Below are positions 1-8,241 of a DNA stretch of 64,000 nucleotides, piece by piece; the first letter of the stretch is position 1; each line of letters opens with the position of its first letter. The notes beneath the pieces are model-generated. The model was not told the DNA's origin. It was given only the letters and a program-made list of their open reading frames with translations, and made no database searches. Made by a program: the position numbers and the translations under genes. The stretch comes from Niabella soli DSM 19437 (GTDB lineage: Bacteria; Bacteroidota; Bacteroidia; Chitinophagales; Chitinophagaceae): assembly GCF_000243115.2 (NCBI RefSeq), contig NZ_CP007035.1, positions 2,232,001 to 2,296,000 of the forward strand, read 5' to 3'.

Positions 1-511
1 CAGGCGTTTGAGCAACCGCAGCCGGGGCAGCAGCTTGCTGCTGAGGTGCCTGCTGTTGCGGGGCTTGTTGCTGTTGTTCCTGCTTCTGTTCGCGCCGGCG
101 CTGTGGCTTGGGCAGGGGTGCTTCCGCTTTGGCAAGAGCTGCCGCATCTGCAGCGCTCAGGGGTTTTTGAACCGCCATAGTCTGCAAATCAAATAAAGAC
201 CATCCTTCTGCCCCAAAATTTTTGATCAGATATCCTTTATCTTTCGAGTCAACATTGAATTTAAAATTCATTTCGGGCGTTTTGTTATCCGGGAATCCCA
301 CTGTAAGCCGGTAATCGCCATCTTTTAACTGGGGAAGGATCAGGTAACCCGAGGAATTGGCGTCAATTTTTTGCCCGTTTATCCTGATATAAAACGGCTG
401 CGCCGGTTCCGTTTGCAGGTAAACAAAATATTTGGATTGAACGGTGTATTGAGCAAAAGACAGGTAGCCGGTTAAAAGGAAAAGGATCGCCAGTAAAAAA
501 CGCTTGTTCAT
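1..511 (-). CDS. Secreted protein of unknown function, C-terminus cut by window edge
   Basis: The frame opens at an ATG at 511 and stays open to base 1, so about 170 N-terminal residues are visible and the end is missing. Residues 1-20 form a signal peptide ending in SFAQ. Residues 25-110 are a small beta-rich domain (YFVYLQTEPAQPFYIRING), followed by a Gln/Pro/Ala-rich linker from about residue 130. That design, a sandwich-like domain plus a low-complexity tail, suggests a periplasmic or surface protein of Bacteroidota. I do not recognise the family. The reading is supported by the signal peptide and by typical codon use. Confidence 0.75.
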   Translation of the reverse strand, partial: MNKRFLLAILFLLTGYLSFAQYTVQSKYFVYLQTEPAQPFYIRINGQKIDANSSGYLILPQLKDGDYRLTVGFPDNKTPEMNFKFNVDSKDKGYLIKNFGAEGWSLFDLQTMAVQKPLSAADAAALAKAEAPLPKPQRRREQKQEQQQQAPQQQAPQQQAAAPAAVAQTP

Positions 512-833
512 AAAGTATGTATTAGTCTATCAGACAAAAATAAAAGAAAAATCAGCTTACAAATAAATCCGGCACTAAGGTAAACATTTGTTCCCGGAAA
601 ACGCTCAAATTATACTTTTGAGCAAACAATACAGCCTTGTCGATAACATTAAATTTCCCGCAGATTTTCGCGGATTTTTTTCGCCGATCAGCGCAGACCC
701 ATATCGGGATCCCAGAAAAAGGAAGTTCGGTCCCCGCTTCGTCTTTGACAAAGCCTTGTGAGATCCCCGGGCCTGACACAAAAAAGACCGATAATCCTAT
801 CAGTCTTAATCAATTATCTTATTAAAAACATTA
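512..833. other. Intergenic spacer with a cgcagat-type relic
   Basis: No credible gene is visible. Bases 655-705 contain a degenerate phrase (cccgcagattttcgcggat, then cgccgatcagcgcagac) that recurs in other spacers of this window, for example near 35540 and 63315. The short frames here have no domain and look incidental. Confidence 0.5.
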
Positions 834-1634
834 CTACCAACTGCCACCGGCACCGCCACCTCCGAAGCTTCCCCCTCCAAAACCGCCGAAGCCACCGCCC
901 CCGCCACCGCCGCCGGACCAGCCACCGCCTCCACCCCCACCAGACCATCCCCCGGGGAAGATCCACGGGCCACCCTGGAATCCCCTGCGTGATACATAAC
1001 CACCATTATTACCACCTCCACGGCTCATAAAAATCACAAAGACGATAACAACAATAACGACCAAGAGGATCATTCCGGCACCTACACCTCCCTTACCCTG
1101 ATGGTAGTCATCCGGCGCTTTGAACTTACCGGCGGCCGCCTGGATGATGGCATCCGTGCCCTCCTGTAGTCCACGGTAATTCTGCCCGCTTTTAAATTCC
1201 GGGATAATGATCTGATCTACGATCTGTGACGCCACCAGGTCCGTAATGGCGCTTTCCAGTCCATAACCCGGTGCAATAAAGAGCCCGCGGTTGCTCTGCC
1301 CGTCTTTTTCGCCGGTGTTTATTAAAATAACAACGCCGTTGCCGGCCTTTTTCTGCCCGCCAACACCCCATTTCCTGCCAAGGGCGATGGCATAATCGTC
1401 TCTGGAATGCCCTTTCAGGTCGTCTACAATAACAACGGCTATCTGGTTAGACGTGCTGTCATCATAGGCCACCAGTTTCCGTTCCAGCTCCTGGTTTTGT
1501 TCAGGTGTAAGAAAATGACCGGTAAAATCATTCACCAGCCGGGGCGGGTTGGGTGGTGCCGGAATATCTTTTTCAATTTGTCCGAACGACAATAGTGAAA
1601 CCAATAGAAAAGAAAGGAGAAAAAGTTTTTTCAT
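834..1634 (-). CDS. TPM-domain (YgcG-type) membrane protein with glycine-rich tail
   Basis: This 266-residue protein has a signal peptide (1-18, ending LLSFGQ) and a TPM domain (TLP18.3/Psb32/MOLO-1 family) at about 30-165, with VNDFTGHFLTPEQ at its start and APGYGLE inside it. A single membrane helix lies at about 185-205, followed by a Gly/Ser/Trp/Phe-rich tail. The topology places the TPM domain in the periplasm or on the outer face of the inner membrane. The family is linked to envelope and photosystem quality control, but its biochemistry is unclear. It is the last gene of a LemA-LemA-TPM-TPM set; the partnership with LemA is common in bacteria. Function beyond envelope maintenance is inference. 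Confidence 0.88.
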   Translation of the reverse strand: MKKLFLLSFLLVSLLSFGQIEKDIPAPPNPPRLVNDFTGHFLTPEQNQELERKLVAYDDSTSNQIAVVIVDDLKGHSRDDYAIALGRKWGVGGQKKAGNGVVILINTGEKDGQSNRGLFIAPGYGLESAITDLVASQIVDQIIIPEFKSGQNYRGLQEGTDAIIQAAAGKFKAPDDYHQGKGGVGAGMILLVVIVVIVFVIFMSRGGGNNGGYVSRRGFQGGPWIFPGGWSGGGGGGGWSGGGGGGGGFGGFGGGSFGGGGAGGSW

Positions 1635-1709
1635 AAATTACCTAAAAACCTTTTTAAAAATCTATTTGTAAGTTTTAAATGCTGATCTTTTCCCGCAGAT
1701 AGCGCAGAT

Positions 1710-1725
1710 CCCGATAGCCATCGGG
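1710..1725. repeat. REP-like palindrome, copy 1
   Basis: cccgatagccatcggg forms a 6-bp stem with a 4-nt loop and has the flanks t...ac. A near-identical sequence, cccgatagctatcggg, lies at 63140-63155. Both are in spacers beside cgcagat-type relics, which suggests a dispersed element rather than a local terminator. Confidence 0.6.
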
Positions 1726-1799
1726 ACGCAGAGATACTCCTGCCGGACCGGCGATAATCTGCAGAGACTTTAGTCATGCAATATCGTTTTTAAATGAAC

Positions 1800-2264
1800 C
1801 TAGCTGCCAAAAACAATATCATCCGGCAATTCGTTATGATCGGTTTCCCGGTCGTAGGGGAAAAAATTATGCAGGCCCTCACCGATCTGCTGCACATATT
1901 CACTGATACCCGCTGCAAAATCCTTTTTATTAAAATGCCCCAGGATGTGGCGCACCAGCCCGCTCCAATACTCCCGGCCGGTTTTATTGTAAATGCCTTC
2001 ATCGCCAAAAATGGCTAGCTGCCGGTCCTTCAATGCCACATATAATAATACGCCATTACGTTCCCGGGTGGCGTCCATCTTCAGTTTGAAAAACACTTCA
2101 GCCGCACGGTCTACCGGATCCACATATTTGTTGCGATTTTCGATATACACCCGTATTTCACCACTGGTGCGGCTTTCAGCGGTGCGGATCGCATTTACGA
2201 TCTGCTCCTTCTCGCTATCGCTGATTACGCTTTCCGGTTTTTTATTAAAGAGAGGAAACGACAT
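1800..2264 (-). CDS. TPM-domain protein without a membrane anchor
   Basis: This 154-residue protein is almost entirely one TPM domain (residues 15-135). Recognisable pieces are AIRTAESRTSGEIRVYIE near the start, ERNGVLLYVALKDRQLAIFG in the middle and ISEYVQQIGEGLHNFFP at the end. It has no signal peptide or membrane helix, unlike the TPM protein downstream, so it is probably cytoplasmic or peripheral. It starts four bases after the LemA gene stop, which implies one transcript. I infer that it acts with the LemA proteins at the membrane. The reaction is unknown. Confidence 0.85.
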   Translation of the reverse strand: MSFPLFNKKPESVISDSEKEQIVNAIRTAESRTSGEIRVYIENRNKYVDPVDRAAEVFFKLKMDATRERNGVLLYVALKDRQLAIFGDEGIYNKTGREYWSGLVRHILGHFNKKDFAAGISEYVQQIGEGLHNFFPYDRETDHNELPDDIVFGS

Positions 2265-2268
2265 GTGC

Positions 2269-2844
2269 TCAGAATTTTATTTCAACATTTTTGTCGGCGC
2301 CGGGATCTGCTTTAAATCCGTCCATTGCTTTAAACCCCAACATGCCGGCGCTCAGGTTTGTGGGAAAACTGCGCACCGTTTTATTATAATCGGCAACGGC
2401 TGCATTAAAATCTTCCCGCGCCACTTTTATCCGCCGTTCGTTGCCTTCCAACTGCGTTTGCAGGCCGCGGTAGGCTTCCGTTCCGTGCAGTTCGGGATAT
2501 TTTTCGATAGAAATGATCATCCGGTTGGATGCCGCTGCCAATGAATCCTGCAAAGCCGATTGTTTGTTATAATTGGCAGCGTTCAAGTCGCTTCCCGTTC
2601 CCTGCATGGCCTTATTGCGTGCGTCGGCAACCGCCACAAACGTATTATGCTCAAAATTGCTCAGGCCTTTGACCACATTTACCAGGTTGGGCGTCAGATC
2701 CAGCCGGCGCTGGTAAGTACTTTGCACTTCACTCCATTTCTGTTGCACATTTTCCTGCTTTTTCACCAATTTATTGTAGGAGATAATTCCATACAATAAT
2801 ACAATTACTGCCGCAGCAATACCGTATAGATAAGATCGTTTCAA
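2269..2844 (-). CDS. LemA family protein (TTG start)
   Basis: The 191-residue LemA-type protein has an N-terminal membrane helix at about 7-23, then a long helical domain with the family signature LVKKQENVQQKWSEVQSTYQ and a C-terminal GxKADPGADKNVEIKF. The start is a TTG at 2844. No in-frame ATG lies upstream, and AGGA sits seven bases before the TTG, so I take this as the true start. The protein is 50 percent or more like its upstream neighbour by eye, so the pair is a tandem duplication. LemA proteins are membrane-anchored helical bundles of unknown activity, often paired with TPM proteins as here. Confidence 0.88.
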   Translation of the reverse strand: MKRSYLYGIAAAVIVLLYGIISYNKLVKKQENVQQKWSEVQSTYQRRLDLTPNLVNVVKGLSNFEHNTFVAVADARNKAMQGTGSDLNAANYNKQSALQDSLAAASNRMIISIEKYPELHGTEAYRGLQTQLEGNERRIKVAREDFNAAVADYNKTVRSFPTNLSAGMLGFKAMDGFKADPGADKNVEIKF

Positions 2845-2862
2845 AACCGGGTCCTATATAAA

Positions 2863-3444
2863 TTAAAACTGAACAGTTGGTGCTTTGTCTGCTCCGGGAT
2901 CCGCCTTAAATCCTTCCTTGGCGTGGAAGCCAAACATTCCGCCCAGTATATTCATCGGGAAAGAACGAACTTTTGTATTATAAGACTGAACAGTCTGGTT
3001 GAAACTCTGGCGTTTGGCGCGGATATCATTTTCAATGCTTTCCAGTTGTCCCTGTAATTGTTTGAAGTTATCGGTCGCTTTTAACTGCGGATAGTTTTCC
3101 ACTACCGCCAACAAGCGGCTTAAAGCGCTGCTCATTTCTCCTTGTGCCGCCTGAAACTTGGCCATATTTTCAGGAGTCAGATCATCAGCCTTGATATTTA
3201 CGGATGTTGCTTTTGCACGCGCATTGATCACATCGGTTAATGTTTTTTGCTCAAAATTAGCCGCGCCTTTTACGGTGTTTACCAGGTTGCCTACCAGGTC
3301 ATTCCGGCGCTGGTACTCTGCCTGAACGTTATTCCAGGCATTATTTACGTTTTCCTGTTCTTTCACCAGACCATTATACCCGTTACATCCCATAAAGCCT
3401 ACAATAACCAGGAGAACGACTATTACCAGTGTAATTCCTTTCAT
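2863..3444 (-). CDS. lemA: LemA family protein
   Basis: This 193-residue protein has a membrane helix at residues 4-20 and the LemA core (LVKEQENVNNAWNNVQAEYQ at about 27, RLLAVVENYPQLKA near 110, and FKADPGADKAPTVQF at the end). Length and layout fit the family. A Cys at residue 20 in VGFMGCNG resembles a lipobox, so it could be lipid-modified, although LemA proteins are usually helix-anchored. It is the first gene of the four-gene set LemA-LemA-TPM-TPM, with a TAAATTTG box upstream. Confidence 0.9.
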   Translation of the reverse strand: MKGITLVIVVLLVIVGFMGCNGYNGLVKEQENVNNAWNNVQAEYQRRNDLVGNLVNTVKGAANFEQKTLTDVINARAKATSVNIKADDLTPENMAKFQAAQGEMSSALSRLLAVVENYPQLKATDNFKQLQGQLESIENDIRAKRQSFNQTVQSYNTKVRSFPMNILGGMFGFHAKEGFKADPGADKAPTVQF

Positions 3445-3474
3445 ACTTTTTTGTTTTAGTGTTTTTTATTTAAC

Positions 3475-3482
3475 CAAATTTA
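3475..3482 (-). promoter_or_regulatory. Candidate -7 box (TAAATTTG) for the LemA operon
   Basis: On the minus strand TAAATTTG matches the Bacteroidota TAnnTTTG element and lies 31 bases before the LemA start codon. A TTG occurs 23 bases further upstream, slightly too far for an ideal -33 box. Confidence 0.45.
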
Positions 3483-3586
3483 TAGTAAAACAACTGTAAG
3501 TTATTCAATTCAGCATTCTATTCTTAATAATAAGGCATAATATCGGCAAACGAATCTCAAATGCCGGCGAACTGACCTGCATTTAC

Positions 3587-4054
3587 TCACGGCTGTACCT
3601 TCAGCAATACTTTTTTATCCAGGAACCATAACCTTCCTTTTCCGCTGGTGCCCAGAAAAATATCCGGGTTGCCGGTATAGTCGGGCTTACTTAACTGTAG
3701 TTCGGCATGTTGTGCGCTGTCCAGCCAGGGAAAATCAAATTGTTCTTTAGTATAATTTCCTTTGGGAAAGCTGGCATTCATATAGGCGGTCAGGATCGCG
3801 CCATAAATCTTTTCATCATAAAATAAAACCGCTTCCAGGCCATTGGTATTGGCTCCATTCCATTTAAAAGTTGCCATTTCCGGCGGATAGGTATGCAGGT
3901 CAATCAACTTTGCCAGCTTTGCTGTATCCTCTGAAATAGCCATACCCGCTTTTGTGAGGGTTACTTCAGAAGGTTTATTTTCTGGCTGTTTACCCGGATT
4001 GGTGCATGCAGCAACTATAATTATGAAACCTATATAAAAAAACATTTTTGTCAT
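3587..4054 (-). CDS. Predicted lipoprotein of unknown function
   Basis: This 155-residue protein begins with a hydrophobic stretch and a lipobox (IIVAAC, Cys at about 16), so it should be exported and lipid-modified. The mature part is mixed alpha/beta, with LIDLHTYPPEMATFKWNG and a C-terminal GKGRLWFLDKKVLLKVQP. I do not recognise a family. It starts only 10 bases after the DgkA stop, so the two are probably co-transcribed. Co-transcription alone does not reveal its job. Confidence 0.75.
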   Translation of the reverse strand: MTKMFFYIGFIIIVAACTNPGKQPENKPSEVTLTKAGMAISEDTAKLAKLIDLHTYPPEMATFKWNGANTNGLEAVLFYDEKIYGAILTAYMNASFPKGNYTKEQFDFPWLDSAQHAELQLSKPDYTGNPDIFLGTSGKGRLWFLDKKVLLKVQP

Positions 4055-4064
4055 ACAAGGAAAT

Positions 4065-4433
4065 TTATAATCGTGCTATGATTTTGGGGAGTACAATAAA
4101 CATCCCGATCAGCAGCGCTCCAATAGCAGCAATGAGCACGGCTGCCGCCGAAAGGTCTTTTATGATCTTAATAGCGGGGCGCTTTTCTGGAGATACAAAA
4201 TCGCATAATTTTTCTATGGCGGTGTTTATCAGCTCCAACGCCATTACAGTGCTGATGCAGATAATAACCAGCAGCCATTCTATTTTGGAGACTCCCAGGA
4301 ACCTGCATACAAGTATTATTAAAACAGCGGCAAACAGGTGAATGCGAAAATTCAGTTCCGAACGAACTGCTTCCCGCAGCCCGTTAAAGGCGTACCCGAA
4401 GCTGCGAAGGATCTTTTTTAATACGGACGACAT
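4065..4433 (-). CDS. dgkA: Diacylglycerol / undecaprenol kinase, DgkA family
   Basis: The 122-residue protein has the length and three-helix layout of prokaryotic DgkA. The signature ELINTAIEKLCDFVSPEK (about 65-82), then IKIIKDLSAAAVLI, contains the Glu and Asp residues that bind Mg-ATP. The enzyme phosphorylates diacylglycerol or undecaprenol in the inner membrane, recycling lipids used in envelope synthesis. The sequence cannot tell the two substrates apart. The downstream lipoprotein gene is 10 bases away and likely in the same transcript. Confidence 0.88.
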   Translation of the reverse strand: MSSVLKKILRSFGYAFNGLREAVRSELNFRIHLFAAVLIILVCRFLGVSKIEWLLVIICISTVMALELINTAIEKLCDFVSPEKRPAIKIIKDLSAAAVLIAAIGALLIGMFIVLPKIIARL

Positions 4434-4564
4434 GGGTGTAAATGTTGCCGCAAAGCTATACTAAATGCTCCTGGCTACGAAAATTAGCCACAGAGGCGCT
4501 GAAACACAGAAGTATGCACACGAAAAATTCTATTTTACAGACTCACAAAGATTTAATCAGTTGC

Positions 4565-5446
4565 CTATTTCTTCTTTGACGACGTAACAGGCCTTTTGAT
4601 GGGTTTCTTTTTATTGGGAGCTTCCAATTTCTGAGTTTCTTTTTCCAATTCCATCGAAAACAGCGCCAGGGCGCATTTTTTACAACCCAGGGAATTGCCC
4701 TGTTCATAAATATCCTTCGCCCTATCCAAATCTCCCAGCAAGGCATGATAGGATCCTAAAACAGCATAGCCATTTGCGTCTCCGGTCCGAATTGCATCCT
4801 GAAGGATTTTCATAATTGTGGGATCAGGTTGCTGTTTTTTAGCCACCGGCGCCCCTTTTAAAAGCGCCGCCACCCCGCCCAGTTGCTCCGTGATCTTCAA
4901 CCCGGCAAGGTCCAGGCAGGCCTTTGACAGGCCGCTGTCGCAAAGCGTTTTTAATGCTGTGGAATACCCTCCCGTACTATCATCCAAAAAGGCCCACGGG
5001 CTTTTCGCGGTCAGCTCGTAATATTGAGACAACAGGTTCGCTGTACGATCCGCTTGAATGGGGTTGGTTCTTTTTCCCGCGACTATCGTATCCGGATTGA
5101 AATCCCAAACCCCGTTTGCCACCCAATCGGACACCCCATACAACTTGTGATCCTTTAGCAGGAATTTAAAAATGCTTTTATCCGGGTATACAATGACCGT
5201 ATCTCCTTTTTGAAAATACAGGCCTTCATCATAACCGCTGATATTTACCTTTCCGTTTCCGTCGAATACAAAAAAATGATATAGGGAGCTATCCGTTTTT
5301 TCATAATAATAGCCCTGGAGCTCGTTGGTAATTTTCTGCGCTTGACTACAGATAGACAGATTGACAAATAAACAGACTAGAAGCATGCGTTTTATCCGGA
5401 TAGCAGGGGCCTGGCGGCAGCAGGTTTGTTTGGAGCAGTATTTCAT
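4565..5446 (-). CDS. Secreted protein with C-terminal Sel1/TPR-like repeats
   Basis: I place the start at the ATG at 5446. A later ATG at 5386 (MLLVCLFVNLSICSQAQ) directly begins the signal peptide and is equally plausible; an upstream TTG at 5467 is less likely. The mature N-terminal half is beta-rich (ELQGYYYEKTDSSLYHFFVF). The C-terminal half has alternating helices with Sel1-like phrasing (GDANGYAVLGSYHALLGD, then RAKDIYEQGNSLGCKKCALA) and a Lys-rich end. It probably acts as a periplasmic protein-protein adaptor. No specific function can be assigned. Confidence 0.7.
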   Translation of the reverse strand: MKYCSKQTCCRQAPAIRIKRMLLVCLFVNLSICSQAQKITNELQGYYYEKTDSSLYHFFVFDGNGKVNISGYDEGLYFQKGDTVIVYPDKSIFKFLLKDHKLYGVSDWVANGVWDFNPDTIVAGKRTNPIQADRTANLLSQYYELTAKSPWAFLDDSTGGYSTALKTLCDSGLSKACLDLAGLKITEQLGGVAALLKGAPVAKKQQPDPTIMKILQDAIRTGDANGYAVLGSYHALLGDLDRAKDIYEQGNSLGCKKCALALFSMELEKETQKLEAPNKKKPIKRPVTSSKKK

Positions 5447-5481
5447 GATTGTTATAAAAGAAGGCAAATGTATAACAAAGA

Positions 5482-5503
5482 TGCGGGACCCGAAAGCCCC
5501 GCA
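5482..5503 (-). terminator. Probable terminator of pgk
   Basis: On the minus strand TGCGGG and CCCGCA enclose a 10-base loop, followed by TCTTTG. It lies just after the pgk stop and before the next gene. The T-run is short, so strength is uncertain. Confidence 0.5.
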
Positions 5504-5535
5504 CTTCTAAAACAATTAAAATAAAGATATAGCTT

Positions 5536-6735
5536 TTATGCTTCTTCGATTGCCGCGATACCGGGCAACACTTTTCCTTCGAAAAATTCCAGCATGGCGC
5601 CGCCACCTGTTGAAACATAGCTTACCTTATCGGCAAAGCCGAATTTGTTTACAGCCGCCACACTATCGCCACCGCCTACTAAGGAGAAGGCGCCGTTCTG
5701 TGTTGCTTCCACTACTGCTTCCGCAATAGCCTTGGTACCGCCCTGGAATTTTGCCATTTCAAAAACGCCCATGGGTCCGTTCCACAAAATAGTTTTTGCT
5801 TTTTTTATCACGTTGCTGAACTGGGCTCTTGCCTCACCGGCAATATCCAATCCCATCCAACCATCAGGGATCGTGTTGCTTAAGGCTTCGGACACATCTG
5901 CATCTTCAGCGAATTTATTGGCAATGATGCTGTCGCCCGGCAGGTGAATGCATACATTTTTTTCTTTAGCCTTTTCCAGGATCTCCTTTGCGGTACCCAG
6001 GCGGTCTTCCTCACAAAGCGAGGCTCCGATCTTTCCTCCCATTGCTTTATAGAAAGTATAGGCCATACCGCCGCCGATGATAATATCGGTGGCTTTTTCC
6101 ATCAGGTTCTCAATGATGAGTATTTTGTCGGAAACCTTTGCTCCGCCCAGGATGGCAACAAAGGGCTTGTTGCTCTGGTTCAATACTTTCTGTGCGCTGC
6201 TGACTTCATTTTCCATCAGCAGTCCGAACATTTTTTTGTCGGCCGGGAAAAATTTCGCGATGATCGCCGTGGAAGCATGGGCCCGGTGCGCGGTACCGAA
6301 AGCGTCGTTCACATATACGTCCCCCAGTTTGCTCAATTTTTCCGCAAAGGCTTCGTCACCTTTTTCTTCTTCCTTATAAAAACGCAGGTTTTCCAGCAAC
6401 AATACTTCACCCGGGCGCATCATATCGGCGGTTAAATAGGCCTGCTCGCCAATACAATCATTCGCAAACAGAACGGTGGTTCCGCCCAGTAATGCGCTGA
6501 GGTGATTTACCAGGTGGCGGAGCGAAAATTTATCTTCCGGTCCGTTTTTGGGGCGACCGAGGTGACTCATTAAAATCACTTTACCGCCGTCCGCCAGGAT
6601 CTTTTTTATGGTAGGCACTGCCGCCTTCATACGCGCATCGGAAGTAATCTCCATTTTATCATTCAGCGGCACGTTGAAATCAACGCGCACCAGCGCTTTC
6701 TGATCTTTAAAATTGTAATCTGAAAATTTTGACAT
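5536..6735 (-). CDS. pgk: Phosphoglycerate kinase
   Basis: The 399-residue length is typical. Conserved stretches are [10 protein letters not shown] at about 16, [12 protein letters not shown] at about 57 (3-phosphoglycerate site), LGGAKVSDK near 195, [10 protein letters not shown] near 320 and [10 protein letters not shown] near 355 (nucleotide site). The enzyme transfers the phosphate of 1,3-bisphosphoglycerate to ADP in lower glycolysis. gapA lies directly upstream in the same direction and makes its substrate, but a terminator and a second hairpin separate the genes, so expression may be partly independent. Confidence 0.97.
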   Translation of the reverse strand: MSKFSDYNFKDQKALVRVDFNVPLNDKMEITSDARMKAAVPTIKKILADGGKVILMSHLGRPKNGPEDKFSLRHLVNHLSALLGGTTVLFANDCIGEQAYLTADMMRPGEVLLLENLRFYKEEEKGDEAFAEKLSKLGDVYVNDAFGTAHRAHASTAIIAKFFPADKKMFGLLMENEVSSAQKVLNQSNKPFVAILGGAKVSDKILIIENLMEKATDIIIGGGMAYTFYKAMGGKIGASLCEEDRLGTAKEILEKAKEKNVCIHLPGDSIIANKFAEDADVSEALSNTIPDGWMGLDIAGEARAQFSNVIKKAKTILWNGPMGVFEMAKFQGGTKAIAEAVVEATQNGAFSLVGGGDSVAAVNKFGFADKVSYVSTGGGAMLEFFEGKVLPGIAAIEEA

Positions 6736-6758
6736 ACGAAAAGTTTAAAGTTTGGAAG

Positions 6759-6792
6759 AGACCAGTGAGGTTTTAAAAAACCTCACTGGTCT
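6759..6792. repeat. Perfect 16-bp hairpin in the pgk leader
   Basis: agaccagtgaggtttt pairs exactly with aaaacctcactggtct across two bases (aa). It lies 24 bases before the pgk start codon. On the transcribed strand no T-run follows, so it is not a simple terminator. Similar palindromes of the type accTGTGAGGTttt are, as far as I recall, dispersed in Bacteroidota genomes, which makes a REP-like or leader-structure role likely. Confidence 0.65.
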
Positions 6793-6793
6793 T

Positions 6794-6824
6794 AAAAAAA
6801 CAAAAGCGGAACGAAGTGTTCCGC
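6794..6824 (-). terminator. Rho-independent terminator of gapA
   Basis: On the minus strand GCGGAAC-acttc-GTTCCGC is followed by TTTTG and seven Ts. It starts about 20 bases after the gapA stop, giving a textbook layout. Confidence 0.8.
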
Positions 6825-6844
6825 CTTAGCCTTTTATTGTTGAA

Positions 6845-7858
6845 TTACTTGCTGATCAGTTTAGCAAAATAATCAACGGTACGTACCAGTTGCGATACAT
6901 AGCTCATTTCATTATCATACCAGGATACAGTACGTACAATGTGCTTGTCTCCTACGGTCATTACTTTTGTTAAAGTAGCGTCGAATAAAGATCCGTAGTG
7001 CGTTCCGATAACATCGCTGCTTACGATCTCGTCTTCGTTGTAACCAAAGCTTTCATTAGCCGCTGCTTTCATAGCTGCGTTAATTTCTTCAGTTGTAGCC
7101 GCTTTTTTCAGGATCACATTCAACTCAGTGATAGAGCCGGTGATGGTTGGAACACGCTGTGCGCTGCCATCCAGTTTTCCTTTCAGGTTAGGCAATACCA
7201 AACCAATAGCTTTTGCAGCACCGGTGCTGTTGGGAACGATGTTCGCTGCAGCCGCCCGCGCTCTTCTCAGGTCACCTTTTGGATGCGGTGCATCTAAGGT
7301 ATTCTGATCATTGGTATACGCGTGAATGGTGGTCATGATACCCAGCTCGATGCCATAAGTATCATCCAGCACTTTCGCCATTGGCGCCAGACAGTTGGTA
7401 GTGCAAGAAGCGCAACTGATAACGGTTTCGCTACCGTCCAGGATATCATGGTTTACATTAAATACTACGGTTTTCAGATCGCCGGTTGCGGGAGCTGAGA
7501 TCACTACGCGTTTTGCGCCGGCAGCGATATGTGCTTCTGCTTTTGCTTTATCTGTAAAGAATCCTGTACACTCCAGTACTACATCCACATCATGATCTCC
7601 CCAGGGAATTTGTGAAGGATCTTTTTGTGCGTATATTTTTACTTCATGACCATCAACGATGATTGAATTTTCAGTAGCTTTTACGTCTTGTTTAAAGCCA
7701 CCCTGAGCAGAGTCGTATTTTAACAGGTGTGCTAATACTTTAGGGCTGGTCAGATCATTGATCGCAACAACGTCGATACCTTGTTGGTTGTAGATCTGAC
7801 GATACGCCAAACGGCCGATTCTTCCGAAGCCGTTGATGGCAACTTTTACTGTACTCAT
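6845..7858 (-). CDS. gapA: Glyceraldehyde-3-phosphate dehydrogenase, type I
   Basis: The 337-residue protein begins with the NAD-binding INGFGRIGR motif and carries the catalytic [19 protein letters not shown] (Cys at about 153). Substrate-site features include [19 protein letters not shown] and a C-terminal [19 protein letters not shown]. It oxidises glyceraldehyde-3-phosphate to 1,3-bisphosphoglycerate in glycolysis and works just before Pgk, whose gene follows. Residue Asp at the end of the second strand (VAINDL) fits NAD preference. A tRNA gene lies divergently upstream, so gapA has its own promoter region at 7860-7990. Confidence 0.97.
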   Translation of the reverse strand: MSTVKVAINGFGRIGRLAYRQIYNQQGIDVVAINDLTSPKVLAHLLKYDSAQGGFKQDVKATENSIIVDGHEVKIYAQKDPSQIPWGDHDVDVVLECTGFFTDKAKAEAHIAAGAKRVVISAPATGDLKTVVFNVNHDILDGSETVISCASCTTNCLAPMAKVLDDTYGIELGIMTTIHAYTNDQNTLDAPHPKGDLRRARAAAANIVPNSTGAAKAIGLVLPNLKGKLDGSAQRVPTITGSITELNVILKKAATTEEINAAMKAAANESFGYNEDEIVSSDVIGTHYGSLFDATLTKVMTVGDKHIVRTVSWYDNEMSYVSQLVRTVDYFAKLISK

Positions 7859-7994
7859 AGTTGTGTAAATAAATTTAGTTAAGTAAGAACTTTTTTTGGA
7901 GGCGTAAAGTTACAGTATTTTGTATGGAATACATATTAAAGAATTTCGATTTTTCCCTGACATTTATTAAAAACCGATTATTTTTTAATTTTTT

Positions 7995-8026
7995 TTTGGC
8001 GGTAATGTGCCGGACCATTATCTTTG
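7995..8026 (+). promoter_or_regulatory. Promoter of tRNA-Glu (-33 TTTG, -7 TATCTTTG)
   Basis: TTTG at 7995-7998 and TATCTTTG at 8019-8026 are 20 bases apart, fitting the Bacteroidota vegetative promoter. The tRNA starts 21 bases downstream. Confidence 0.7.
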
Positions 8027-8046
8027 CACTCCCAAAAAACGGGTAT

Positions 8047-8118
8047 GCCGCGTTGGTCAAGGGGTTAAGACGCATCCCTTTCACGGATGAATCACGGGTT
8101 CGATTCCCGTACGCGGTA
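8047..8118 (+). tRNA. tRNA-Glu (anticodon TTC)
   Basis: All arms fold: acceptor gccgcgt/acgcggt, D stem gtc/gac, anticodon stem catcc/ggatg with loop ctttcac (anticodon ttc), and T arm acggg-ttcgatt-cccgt. The first acceptor pair is a G-U wobble (8047/8117), which is slightly unusual. CCA is not encoded (cta follows). It has its own promoter and a strong terminator, so it is a single-gene unit. The AT-rich cassette begins just beyond it. Confidence 0.93.
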
Positions 8119-8120
8119 CT

Positions 8121-8159
8121 AAAAGGGGATTTTCAGAGGAATTTTGAAGGTCCCCTTTT
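8121..8159 (+). terminator. Terminator of tRNA-Glu
   Basis: AAAAGGGGA (8121-8129) pairs with TCCCCTTTT (8151-8159), followed by further T-rich sequence. It starts three bases after the tRNA discriminator base. Confidence 0.75.
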
Positions 8160-8241
8160 TCTTTTCCCCTACCTTTTTGAAAGATTAGGGATCCAGTGAA
8201 AAATAAAGCCCATGCGAAATTTAGTATAAAAATGATTAAGC

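Noticed and set aside
1993-2544. 183-residue open frame on the plus strand across the TPM and LemA genes
   Set aside because: It lies antisense to two genes with clear families, has no domain and an unnatural amino-acid mix. It is a shadow frame.
6759-6792. Second terminator of gapA
   Set aside because: The palindrome is perfect but no T-run follows on the transcribed strand, and a good terminator already lies before it.
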